DNA of 8,545 nucleotides from Nitrospira lenta (GTDB lineage Bacteria; Nitrospirota; Nitrospiria; Nitrospirales; Nitrospiraceae): positions 1-8,545 of the forward strand of contig CAMDRK010000099.1 of assembly GCA_945906715.1 (NCBI GenBank), written 5' to 3'. A program made the position numbers and the translations under genes. Under the pieces are notes generated by a model. That model saw nothing but the letters and a program-made list of their open reading frames with translations. It did not search any database and was not told where the DNA came from. Below, piece by piece: positions 1 to 5,554 of the stretch. Every line of letters begins with the position of its first letter. The first letter of the stretch is position 1.

Positions 1-69
1 TTGTCGCCGCGCATACAGCTCTTCAAACCGCATCTGTCTCACCTCCTGTAACACCCGTGCCCATGTCAT
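1..69 (-). CDS. Transposase, IS1202/ISNCY type, N-terminal 23 codons only (runs off the left edge)
   Basis: The minus strand reads ATG at 69 and stays open to base 1, giving MTWARVLQEVRQMRFEEL followed by YARRQ. I recognise this as the usual opening of IS1202/ISNCY-type transposases, where a conserved MRFEE segment precedes a helix-turn-helix; that domain and the catalytic part lie outside the window. A strong Shine-Dalgarno (AAGGAGG, plus-strand 76-82) sits 6 bases before the ATG and supports this start. The terminal repeats directly upstream fit the end of an insertion sequence. Family assignment is from memory of similar proteins, and whether the element is intact cannot be judged. Confidence 0.72.
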   Translation of the reverse strand, partial: MTWARVLQEVRQMRFEELYARRQ

Positions 70-147
70 AGTGGCCCTCCTTGAGGAGCCACCCTAAACC
101 GGACAGATCACGTGCTACAAAAACCGGACAGATGATGTGCTATCTAC
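70..147 (-). mobile_element. Terminal region of the insertion sequence, outer edge near 142-147
   Basis: Between the transposase start and the bacterioferritin promoter lie two 22-bp direct repeats (96-117 and 121-142), as expected for a transposase-binding end. Read on the minus strand, the outermost part begins TGTAGATAGCACATC. The exact tip and any target duplication cannot be fixed because the other end of the element is not in the window. Confidence 0.6.
96..142. repeat. Pair of 22-bp direct repeats at the IS end
   Basis: Copies at 96-117 and 121-142 share the core AAACCGGACAGAT and end in GTGCTA; they match at 20 of 22 positions. Their starts are 25 bp apart, roughly two and a half helical turns. 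Tandem subterminal repeats of this kind commonly serve as transposase-binding sites. Their position just upstream of a transposase start supports that reading. Confidence 0.7.
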
Positions 148-165
148 ACGTCTCGTGCCACTCGG

Positions 166-194
166 TTGACGAAAGGTGGGAAGGCGTCGATAAT
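166..194 (+). promoter_or_regulatory. Sigma70-type promoter of the bacterioferritin gene
   Basis: TTGACG (166-171) and GATAAT (189-194) are separated by exactly 17 bases; each hexamer differs from consensus at one position. Transcription would start near 201, leaving a leader of about 74 bases before the ATG. The leader holds a weak inverted repeat, CGTGA (207-211) with TCACG (222-226). The -35 lies only about 20 bases inside the IS boundary, so any native upstream control element has been displaced or lies within the IS. Confidence 0.6.
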
Positions 195-274
195 GAACCA
201 AGATTTCGTGACGGAATTATTTCACGCATGACCCACATGTGAGGTTCTGCCAGCTATAGGAATGGAGGAGACAT

Positions 275-754
275 ATGAAAGCCAAAGAAGGAGTCATCAA
301 TATTCTGAATAAGATCCTGACCGCAGATCTGACGGCGATCAACCAGTACTTCGTCCATGCCAAGATGTGCGAGAACTGGGGCTATGAGCGACTTCATCAC
401 AAAGTGAGAGAGCGGAGTATCGCTGAAATGAAAGATGCCGATGAGCTCATCGGCCATATTCTCTATCTTGAGGGTGTGCCGAACGTGCAACGCATGAATA
501 CCGTGCAGGTGGGAGAAACGGTTCCTGAACAGTTGAAATTGGATTTAAAAGCCGAACAAGAGATGCTTGCCGTGCTAAGCGATGGCGTGGTGCATTGTAC
601 AAAGATGACCGACTTCACCACGCGGCACATGTTTGAGGATATGGCCCAAGACGTGGACCAGCATATCGATTGGATCGAAACGCAGCTGGAAACGATCAAG
701 CAGGTGGGATTGGAGAACTACCTGGCTGAACAGATTAAGAAAGAGGGGGCCTAA
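275..754 (+). CDS. bfr: Bacterioferritin, haem-binding type with degenerate ferroxidase centre
   Basis: A 159-residue ferritin-fold protein that aligns with E. coli Bfr (158 residues) without gaps. Landmarks include INQYF (22-26), NWG (34-36), EGVPN (66-70), HIDW (130-133) and NYLAEQI near the end. Bacterioferritins form 24-subunit cytoplasmic shells storing ferric mineral, with haem bound between subunits by Met52; that Met is present here. Of the six di-iron ligands in E. coli, Glu51, Glu94 and His130 are kept. Glu18 is Asp, His54 is Asp and Glu127 is Val. The inner-cavity iron residues His46 and Asp50 are Glu and Ala. The subunit therefore probably oxidises iron poorly alone and may co-assemble with another Bfr encoded elsewhere. 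GGAGGAG (264-270) precedes the ATG by 4 bases. The gene is monocistronic and converges on the 825-1343 gene. Confidence 0.95.
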   Translation: MKAKEGVINILNKILTADLTAINQYFVHAKMCENWGYERLHHKVRERSIAEMKDADELIGHILYLEGVPNVQRMNTVQVGETVPEQLKLDLKAEQEMLAVLSDGVVHCTKMTDFTTRHMFEDMAQDVDQHIDWIETQLETIKQVGLENYLAEQIKKEGA

Positions 755-775
755 ATATCAGTTTTGTTCAGCATC

Positions 776-810
776 GCGCGCCTTTCGCGTATGCCTCGCG
801 CTTCCCGCGC
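776..810. repeat. Symmetrical GC-rich imperfect hairpin between convergent genes
   Basis: Outer arms GCGCG (776-780) and CGCGC (806-810) enclose inner arms CGCG (786-789) and CGCG (797-800), with matching 5-base internal bulges and a 7-base loop. It occupies the 70-base gap between two genes that end facing each other, so it could end or stabilise either transcript. No T-run follows on either strand, so it is not a standard intrinsic terminator. The same stretch can be read as two imperfect 18-base units (777-794 and 797-814, 13 of 18 identical). Confidence 0.35.
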
Positions 811-824
811 ATGGTCAGCCATGC

Positions 825-1343
825 TCATCCCGTTTCCCCGTGTTTTCCTGCCATCAATGGCTGGTTCAAGATCCACATCTCATAGAGAGGGATGACCATC
901 ATGATGAGAAATCCCACCGTCATGAGGGTATCACCTGTCAGCATGGTCAGCACGAAAATGGGGGAGATGTAACTGATGAGCCAAGGAGAGACCAGATCCA
1001 AGATCACTCCACCGAATGAGACCCAGGTCGTGATGATTTTCAGTTTGTTGCCGACGCTGGTGAGATAGAGCACATGTACGAGAATCATGAACACGACCGG
1101 CATCGTGAAGAGGTGAAAGTGGGTGATTTCTGCCAGCTCTCTGAACGACATCGGTTCGCCGAAGGTGGCATCCGAACCCCGGTAGTGACTGGCGATTCCT
1201 TGGGGCGACAGCCCTGTCATGCTGTGGGCCCAAAAGAAAGAAAAGGTAAAGCCTGCCAGCATCAAGAGGAGAAAGAAAGTATAGACCAGCCGGATGTGTC
1301 GGTCGGAGTCGCGGAGACGAAATCGAGTATTGAAGTTGCGCAT
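825..1343 (-). CDS. Four-helix, histidine-rich inner-membrane protein, putative b-type cytochrome or quinol-linked electron-transfer subunit
   Basis: This 172-residue protein has four predicted membrane helices (about 18-38, 76-96, 103-125 and 128-158). The basic N-terminus and the Lys-bearing loop near 98-102 place both ends in the cytoplasm. A periplasmic loop of about 35 residues joins helices 1 and 2. His40 lies at the periplasmic end of helix 1, His75 and His77 at the periplasmic start of helix 2, and His90 deeper in helix 2. This pattern could hold a b-type haem, but no family is certain. It is the last gene of the block, 24 bases after the FMN-binding gene, which suggests that it delivers membrane electrons to that flavoprotein. 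No clear Shine-Dalgarno precedes the ATG, so translation may be coupled to the gene upstream. I have an unverified impression of similar small proteins beside respiratory genes in other bacteria. Confidence 0.7.
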   Translation of the reverse strand: MRNFNTRFRLRDSDRHIRLVYTFFLLLMLAGFTFSFFWAHSMTGLSPQGIASHYRGSDATFGEPMSFRELAEITHFHLFTMPVVFMILVHVLYLTSVGNKLKIITTWVSFGGVILDLVSPWLISYISPIFVLTMLTGDTLMTVGFLIMMVIPLYEMWILNQPLMAGKHGETG

Positions 1344-1367
1344 GGGTGAGAATGTCAGTTGCCCCTG

Positions 1368-2051
1368 TTAGTTCCCGAAGATGGAGCCAAAGATCCCTTG
1401 CTCAGATTTCTTTACGGCCACAGTATCGCTGCCGAGCCCTGCCGGTTTCAAATAGAATTCATCGACGAGAACGAGCACGCGCTTGACGCCGGCGCTGATG
1501 GAACGAACCGACATGGTGGCGCCGCTGATGTTGATGATGTCTTTATTAATGCGGATAGGGTCGAACACCGTTTTGCCTTCATACTGCGCATTGAACCGTT
1601 TCCTTCCGACGTCGCTGCCCCTGGACTCTCGAAACACTAACAATTCCACATCCGTGCAGGCGCCTCTGCTATCGACCCCGACCATGTAGGTCATGTGTTT
1701 GTGTTTGCCGATCGTGTTGTGGACCATGGCGTAGCCGTCGATCTTGCCGCCGGTTTCACCGATATGCACGTCAAATGATTCTTCCGGGAATTTCCAGCCG
1801 ATGCGCTGTTCGATCGCATCTTTCTTCTCCTGGCTCAGGCGAATAACGGTTTTGCGGATTCGTTCAGACTTGGGGAACATGATTTTGACCGCCTCGTCCT
1901 CGGTCATGAAGACTTCCGCGTGGGCCGTCTCTTCTTCAGTGAGATAGCGTTTGAGGTCATTATCCCAGATGCGCTCGGCGGCGAACGCGCCAGTGGTCGA
2001 TACAAGTCCGAGTAATATCAGAAGAGAAGTGAGTCTTACGTGAGCGAACAT
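1368..2051 (-). CDS. Periplasmic FMN-binding domain protein (RnfG/NqrC-like), predicted covalent flavoprotein
   Basis: A 227-residue protein with a Sec signal peptide (hydrophobic stretch about 8-20, cleavage near AFA-A, residues 22-25). The C-terminal half resembles the FMN-binding domain of RnfG and NqrC. The flavinylation motif is DIINISGATMS at 171-181, in which ApbE enzymes attach FMN through a phosphoester to the Thr of SGAT (Thr179 here). The preceding segment HIGETGGKIDGYAM (96-109) fits the family's strand pattern. The protein is exported and has no haem motif, so it should act as a one- or two-electron flavin carrier in the periplasm. AAGGAG (plus 2057-2062) lies 5 bases before the ATG. 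The start overlaps the lipoprotein gene by 16 bases, and the membrane gene follows 24 bases later, so the three form an operon. The matching ApbE is encoded divergently about 2.5 kb away. Confidence 0.85.
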   Translation of the reverse strand: MFAHVRLTSLLILLGLVSTTGAFAAERIWDNDLKRYLTEEETAHAEVFMTEDEAVKIMFPKSERIRKTVIRLSQEKKDAIEQRIGWKFPEESFDVHIGETGGKIDGYAMVHNTIGKHKHMTYMVGVDSRGACTDVELLVFRESRGSDVGRKRFNAQYEGKTVFDPIRINKDIINISGATMSVRSISAGVKRVLVLVDEFYLKPAGLGSDTVAVKKSEQGIFGSIFGN

Positions 2052-2491
2052 CCGTGCTCCTTCAATTTGCTGTCGAGGCGGCTTTGGACATCCTGCAGCA
2101 CTTCCTCTGAAGGGTCTGTCGAGGCCCAGCCAAAGAGGCGTGAGCCGCCCCTAAAAACCCACCGTTGCCGCTCTTCGACAAAACTAATCTTGGTCACATC
2201 GTCGAGTCGTTTCACTGTGAGGGTAATACGGGACCGGTCTTTGCTTTCCGCCATATCACGTTGAAGAACGCCAAAGGCTCGTCCTTGCATCGAGATTTCT
2301 AGCCAGCCGGTGACAATTATGCCGGCCTCTTTATCCTTCGTGTCGATCGCGCGATCTTTCACTGCCTGAAGCGCAGCCTCCCAGGCGTGGTCATAACTGC
2401 ACACGGCAAATCGTTCCTGCATGTCGCCCATTAAGGCGCAGGCCGACAAAATCCAGGCCATTATAAGGAGGCTGAACTGAGTAATATACAT
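2036..2491 (-). CDS. Small predicted lipoprotein of unknown function
   Basis: This 151-residue protein begins with a lipoprotein signal: hydrophobic residues 6-15, lipobox LSAC with the acylated Cys at 18, and Ala at +2, which favours sorting to the outer membrane. The mature part alternates short helices and strands (for example YDHAWEAALQAVKD, then GIIVTGWL, then SRITLTVKRL). This loosely resembles the helix-grip modules of BamC-like lipoproteins, though I cannot assign a family. Two further cysteines (32 and 148) could form a disulfide. It lies between the porin gene (62-base gap containing a strong hairpin) and the FMN-binding gene (16-base overlap), so it is probably co-expressed with them. 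It may anchor the flavoprotein or assist the porin. The Shine-Dalgarno is weak. Confidence 0.75.
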   Translation of the reverse strand: MYITQFSLLIMAWILSACALMGDMQERFAVCSYDHAWEAALQAVKDRAIDTKDKEAGIIVTGWLEISMQGRAFGVLQRDMAESKDRSRITLTVKRLDDVTKISFVEERQRWVFRGGSRLFGWASTDPSEEVLQDVQSRLDSKLKEHGCSLT

Positions 2492-2515
2492 GAGGGAAAT
2501 CCCAACCTTTGTCTA

Positions 2516-2544
2516 GTGCTCCCCACCAGAACGGTGAGGAGCAC
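2516..2544 (-). other. Strong intercistronic hairpin between porin and lipoprotein genes
   Basis: GTGCTCC (2516-2522) pairs with GGAGCAC (2538-2544) and CACC (2524-2527) with GGTG (2533-2536), with one C-A mismatch and a 5-base loop: 11 pairs in total. In the minus-strand transcript it lies 9 bases after the porin stop codon and 24 bases before the lipoprotein start. No T-run follows, so it is more likely an mRNA-stabilising or attenuating element than a full terminator. It could set a higher porin level relative to the downstream genes. Confidence 0.6.
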
Positions 2545-2553
2545 CAATGACGT

Positions 2554-4023
2554 CTAGAAGTATGTTGCCATTTGAACTAAGAACCCGTTTCCATTCAGTG
2601 GAGCAGTGCCAGCAGTTGAGAAATCGCCTGCAGGTACTAGGCCTGTTGCATTTTTCTGTGTGTTGAACTGCCAGTCGAATTTGAAGACAGTGTCTTCGAT
2701 TGGTCTGAAATTGAGGCCGAGCGTCAGTCGTTCTAACTCCCGTCGATTCCCCGTTACATTGGTCTTCGTGCGGTCGTCGGTGTCGGTGTCCACTTGCTCC
2801 CAGCGTACCACCGCGGTGAAGGTCGAGGCATGCGTGAAGTGGCTTGGCGCCCACTTTCTTAGGATCTCCGGCATGAAATGGTAGTTCCCCTGGATGTAAT
2901 AGCCTTGCATGCCTGCTGGCCCGATGGGGGTTGCGGGGGGGGCAGCGACTCCGGTCGCGTCGTTGTTGCTGATTCGAGTCCAGGCCGACTCTCCAATGAT
3001 TTCAAATGGACCTTTCTGGAGAGTCCAGTCGAGTGCGAATATGCTGATGCGCCCGGTCCCGACCGTCGCTGTCGATGGTTTGTATGTCCCATGAAAACCA
3101 GACCCCGCGACTTCGATGCCCAGCATTGGGCTGAAGGCGACGCGGCCCACAACGGCCTTGTTATCGTCACGGTCCCGTGACACGCTCCCGCGCGCGCTTC
3201 GGACTCCCAGGTCCGTAATGGCGCCCCCTTCGCCCTGACTCATGCCGTTGACCGCGTAGACTTCATAGTCCAGCTTGGACTGGGAGGAAGGATAGAGGCT
3301 GCCATAGATACCAGCACCTGCTTCGAACCAGGTGCTGGGGATGATAATCCTGGACACCATCGGTCGATCGACCAAGTCGTTCAACGGCGAGTCGTGCAGC
3401 AAGTTGAACTTGCCGACTGGCATCAGGAGGAGACCGGCGCGTGTGTTGATAGCCTCTTTGACCAGGTAGTCGATTTGTGCAAACTCAATCGTCATGGAGC
3501 CATCAGAAGGAGTTCCTTGTGGAGCATTTGGCCCGCCTCGCTCGAACTCAAGCTCCGCCGCGAATTTGATGCGGTCGGTGATATCCGCATAGATGAAGGG
3601 CACCAATCGTTGTTGTCCGAATGAGTGACGGCTTGGGTTGTCCAGGTTTTGGCGAGAGAGATTGTTATACATCACGTCGACATAACCGCCGATGATGGCC
3701 TTCGGCGCGCTCAAGAAGGGCTTGGCGTAGATCAGTTTCCCTGACCCTGTCGACCCGAACCCTAGGGGGATCGCTTCCTCTCCTTTTCGCTCGGCTCTGA
3801 TGTCAACTATGGGACCAATTGGAGTGGGTGTTTGTGTGGCGGACGGAGGAGCGCTTTCTTTGCGCTCCATGGCCCGGTCACCCTTTTCGTGTTCCCGCAT
3901 TTTCTTGTCCACTGCCTCATCGACTAGCTTCTGAATATCCTCCGGGGTCATGTTCTCAGCCCAAACCGAAGTAAACGGTAAAGCTGCAATCACGAGAGCC
4001 CCGAGGATTGACCTGATCTTCAT
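2554..4023 (-). CDS. Outer-membrane beta-barrel porin with N-terminal periplasmic helix
   Basis: A 489-residue protein. The start at 4023 is chosen because GGAGGA (plus 4029-4034) lies 5 bases upstream and a typical Sec signal peptide begins there (MKIRSILGALVIAALPF, cleavage after SVWA at about 22). A longer open frame back to 4212 has none of these features and overlaps the zinc-ribbon gene. After cleavage comes a charged helix (about 26-50, possibly a coiled coil), a Pro/Thr linker, then alternating amphipathic strands from about residue 95 to the end. The protein ends in MATYF, a terminal Phe typical of the Bam recognition signal. The pattern is that of trimeric porins of the phosphate-selective O/P-like superfamily, but the substrate cannot be read from the sequence. 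Neighbouring flavoprotein genes and a Fur-like site upstream suggest a role in metal uptake or extracytoplasmic electron transfer. Confidence 0.8.
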   Translation of the reverse strand: MKIRSILGALVIAALPFTSVWAENMTPEDIQKLVDEAVDKKMREHEKGDRAMERKESAPPSATQTPTPIGPIVDIRAERKGEEAIPLGFGSTGSGKLIYAKPFLSAPKAIIGGYVDVMYNNLSRQNLDNPSRHSFGQQRLVPFIYADITDRIKFAAELEFERGGPNAPQGTPSDGSMTIEFAQIDYLVKEAINTRAGLLLMPVGKFNLLHDSPLNDLVDRPMVSRIIIPSTWFEAGAGIYGSLYPSSQSKLDYEVYAVNGMSQGEGGAITDLGVRSARGSVSRDRDDNKAVVGRVAFSPMLGIEVAGSGFHGTYKPSTATVGTGRISIFALDWTLQKGPFEIIGESAWTRISNNDATGVAAPPATPIGPAGMQGYYIQGNYHFMPEILRKWAPSHFTHASTFTAVVRWEQVDTDTDDRTKTNVTGNRRELERLTLGLNFRPIEDTVFKFDWQFNTQKNATGLVPAGDFSTAGTAPLNGNGFLVQMATYF

Positions 4024-4090
4024 CGGTGTCCTCCACGGTGAGTGAGATGGTTGAGGTCTGACTCGGGACTCAATGGTCTCTGGCCTTTTT

Positions 4091-4120
4091 GAAAAAATGA
4101 ATAGTTCGCACAAAGGAACT
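4091..4120 (-). terminator. Weak intrinsic-terminator candidate after the zinc-ribbon gene
   Basis: On the minus strand AGTTC (4120-4116) pairs with GAACT (4107-4103) around an 8-base loop. A run of six T (4097-4092) follows after a few bases. The stem is short and AT-rich, so termination would be partial at best. If real, it would lower read-through from the zinc-ribbon gene into the porin. Confidence 0.25.
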
Positions 4121-4142
4121 GCCTGTCGATGTTTCGAGTGCC

Positions 4143-4158
4143 TCCTTTCGTGAAAGGA
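4143..4158. repeat. Perfect 7-bp inverted repeat just after the zinc-ribbon stop codon
   Basis: TCCTTTC (4143-4149) and GAAAGGA (4152-4158) are separated by only GT, and the motif begins 1 base after the stop codon at 4160-4162. The minus strand here also shows AAAGGAGG, a perfect Shine-Dalgarno, with no start codon at a useful distance. It could be a small mRNA hairpin or a protein-binding palindrome. Confidence 0.4.
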
Positions 4159-4159
4159 A

Positions 4160-4339
4160 TCATGATGCAACGGTGCCCCATCCTTCGATTGAAGAGAACG
4201 GGATGACAACAATGCGTTTGCAGCGCTTGCACTTGAGCTCCAACCCTTGTCCGCGCACTTTGGCGATCAGTTGACCGCATTCGCAGCGGGTCTCGCCGCA
4301 GTCGGCGGAGTGATTACTAGGGGACATCGTGCTGACCAT
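4160..4339 (-). CDS. Small zinc-ribbon protein, Mu Com-like
   Basis: A 59-residue frame starts with ATG at 4339 and ends with TGA at 4162-4160. Its core is CECGQLIAKV (19-28) followed by LELKCKRCKRI (33-43). The Cys pattern is CxC (19, 21) plus CxxC (37, 40), with an extra Cys14. This closely resembles the Com family (phage Mu Com, a zinc-binding translational activator) and its stand-alone chromosomal relatives, in which the C-x(2)-L-(L/I)-A-K and KCxRCK segments are the hallmark. It probably binds zinc and perhaps RNA. A possible Shine-Dalgarno (AAGGA, plus 4351-4355) is 11 bases upstream, which is rather far. The next ATG at 4327 has none. It is the first gene after the Fur-like site and lies 136 bases before the porin. 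It is not part of a recognisable prophage here. Confidence 0.75.
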   Translation of the reverse strand: MVSTMSPSNHSADCGETRCECGQLIAKVRGQGLELKCKRCKRIVVIPFSSIEGWGTVAS

Positions 4340-4368
4340 TGCGGGAGGTTTCCTTGCTTAAATGAAAT

Positions 4369-4383
4369 TGAGAACGATTATTA
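4369..4383. promoter_or_regulatory. Candidate Fur box between the divergent transcription units
   Basis: TGAGAACGATTATTA matches the 7-1-7 Fur consensus TGATAATNATTATCA at 11 of 14 informative positions; the G in the first half occurs in many natural sites. The flanks extend the AT-rich dyad (TTGAGAA, TTAATAT). It lies just downstream of, or overlapping, the -10 region proposed for the zinc-ribbon/porin direction, where bound Fur would block transcription. It is about 85-100 bases upstream of the apbE -10. Confidence 0.5.
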
Positions 4384-4410
4384 ATATCTCGATCGATGGT
4401 TGAAAGTCAA
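4381..4410 (-). promoter_or_regulatory. Candidate promoter for the zinc-ribbon/porin direction
   Basis: On the minus strand TTGACT (4410-4405) is followed after 16 bases by GATATT (4388-4383), or after 18 bases by TATTAA (4386-4381). The -35 is good and the -10 is moderate (4 of 6). The proposed start would fall within the Fur-like site, leaving a leader of about 40 bases before the ATG at 4339. Confidence 0.45.
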
Positions 4411-4468
4411 GGCATATCATGGCGCTCAACTCATTGAGGAAAAGGGTGTATTCAACGGAGCCTTGTCC

Positions 4469-4474
4469 TATAAT
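4469..4474 (+). promoter_or_regulatory. Perfect -10 hexamer upstream of apbE
   Basis: TATAAT at 4469-4474 lies 39 bases before the GTG start of apbE. No good -35 occurs 16-18 bases upstream; the best-looking TTGAGG (4434-4439) is 29 bases away. The promoter may therefore depend on an activator or be weak. Confidence 0.45.
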
Positions 4475-4513
4475 TCGTCGTCTCTTTAGTGCAGGGGAGA
4501 GAGAGGGAGCCGC

Positions 4514-5548
4514 GTGCATTCCAACCTATTCAATCAGTTCTTCCGCATCCAGACATGCCTCCTGACCCTGCTGTGTTGCGTCTTTGCTGGTTGTGTGTGG
4601 GTACCAACTGGCCATGAATCGGCCGTGGTCACCAGAGCCCAGATGCAGATGGGCACGGTGGTCAAGATTACGGCTGTGGCTCGGAGTGAGTCTATCGCGC
4701 AAGGTGCGGCAACCGCCGGGTTTGCCGAGATCCATCGGCTGGAAGAGCTCCTGAGCACCTGGATTCCTACGAGCGAACTCTCTCGTGTGAATACCTCGGC
4801 GGGTGTGATGCCGGTCTCAGTGAGTCCTGAAACGATGACGGTTGTCCAAGGGGCAATTCAGGTTGCAGAGATGACGAATGGTGGATTCAATATCGCCATT
4901 GGCCCGGTGGTGGATGCCTGGAATGTGATTGAGAATCGACGAATACCGACTGAATCTAAGCTGGAGGATCTCCGTTCCTTGGTAAATTTGAATGCTGTTC
5001 ATACCGACGCGCAAAAACAGACGATCTATCTTGAAAAGACAGGGATGCGGATCGATGTAGGGGGGATCGGCAAGGGCTACGCGGCGGATCAAGCGGTGAT
5101 GGCGATGAAGAAAGCCGGAGCGGTAGCCGGAGTCGTGGCTCTCTCCGGGGATATTAAAACATTCGGGCGGCTCCCTGGCGGGAGGAAGTTCCCTGTCGGG
5201 ATCCAGCACCCTCGCAAGGAGGGAGAGGTGCTTGTCTTCATCGACTTGGAGGATGAAGCGATCTCAACGGCCGGCGACTACGAACGATTTTTCGAGCGTG
5301 ACGGTGTCCGGTATCATCATATTCTCGACCCGAGGACGCTTCAGCCGGCTCGCAGTTGCCAGAGCGTCACGGTGGTTGCCCGTGAAGGCATCTGGGCAGA
5401 TGGGTTTGACACAGGGATATTTGTGATGGGCGTTGAATTGGGAATGCAGCTTGTCGAAGCCTTACCGGATGTGGAGGCAATCATCGTAGACCATGAGGGC
5501 GTAGTCCACGTGTCCTCGGGGTTGCGGGATCGGATCCGCAAACCGTGA
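4514..5548 (+). CDS. apbE: FAD:protein FMN transferase (ApbE), lipoprotein form
   Basis: A 344-residue protein starting with GTG; GGGAG (4505-4509) lies 4 bases upstream. The N-terminus is a lipoprotein signal with lipobox FAGC and the acyl Cys at 27, so the enzyme is membrane-anchored and faces the periplasm, as usual for ApbE. Family signatures appear in order: MGT (46-48), GGFNIAIGPVVDAW (123-136), IDVGGIGKGYAADQ (180-193), SGDIKTFG (211-218, where many relatives have GGD), STAGDYERFF (251-260), YHHILDPRT (267-275) and ADGFDTG (295-301), the region that supplies Mg2+ ligands. ApbE splits FAD and transfers FMN to a Thr or Ser in a D-x(n)-SGAT-x-S motif; the divergent gene at 1368-2051 has that motif and is the obvious target. 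The gene ends 9 bases from the convergent tonB. Confidence 0.93.
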   Translation: MHSNLFNQFFRIQTCLLTLLCCVFAGCVWVPTGHESAVVTRAQMQMGTVVKITAVARSESIAQGAATAGFAEIHRLEELLSTWIPTSELSRVNTSAGVMPVSVSPETMTVVQGAIQVAEMTNGGFNIAIGPVVDAWNVIENRRIPTESKLEDLRSLVNLNAVHTDAQKQTIYLEKTGMRIDVGGIGKGYAADQAVMAMKKAGAVAGVVALSGDIKTFGRLPGGRKFPVGIQHPRKEGEVLVFIDLEDEAISTAGDYERFFERDGVRYHHILDPRTLQPARSCQSVTVVAREGIWADGFDTGIFVMGVELGMQLVEALPDVEAIIVDHEGVVHVSSGLRDRIRKP

Positions 5549-5554
5549 AGCAGA

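Noticed and set aside
189..207. Possible Fur site over the bfr -10 (GATAATGA)
   Set aside because: Only one half resembles a Fur hexamer. The second half does not follow, so the match is explained by the -10 element itself.
1359..1640. Plus-strand open frame opposite the FMN-binding gene
   Set aside because: It is an antisense shadow of a well-supported coding frame, with no ribosome site and no recognisable features.
4024..4212. N-terminal extension of the porin back to 4212 (63 extra residues)
   Set aside because: The extension lacks a ribosome site, is rich in Arg, His and Pro, would bury the signal peptide, and overlaps the zinc-ribbon gene in another frame. The start at 4023 has both a Shine-Dalgarno and a signal peptide.
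4020..4280. 86-residue minus-strand frame overlapping the zinc-ribbon gene and porin start
   Set aside because: Its composition is typical of an out-of-frame reading, and the real zinc-ribbon frame covers much of the same bases with a recognisable motif.
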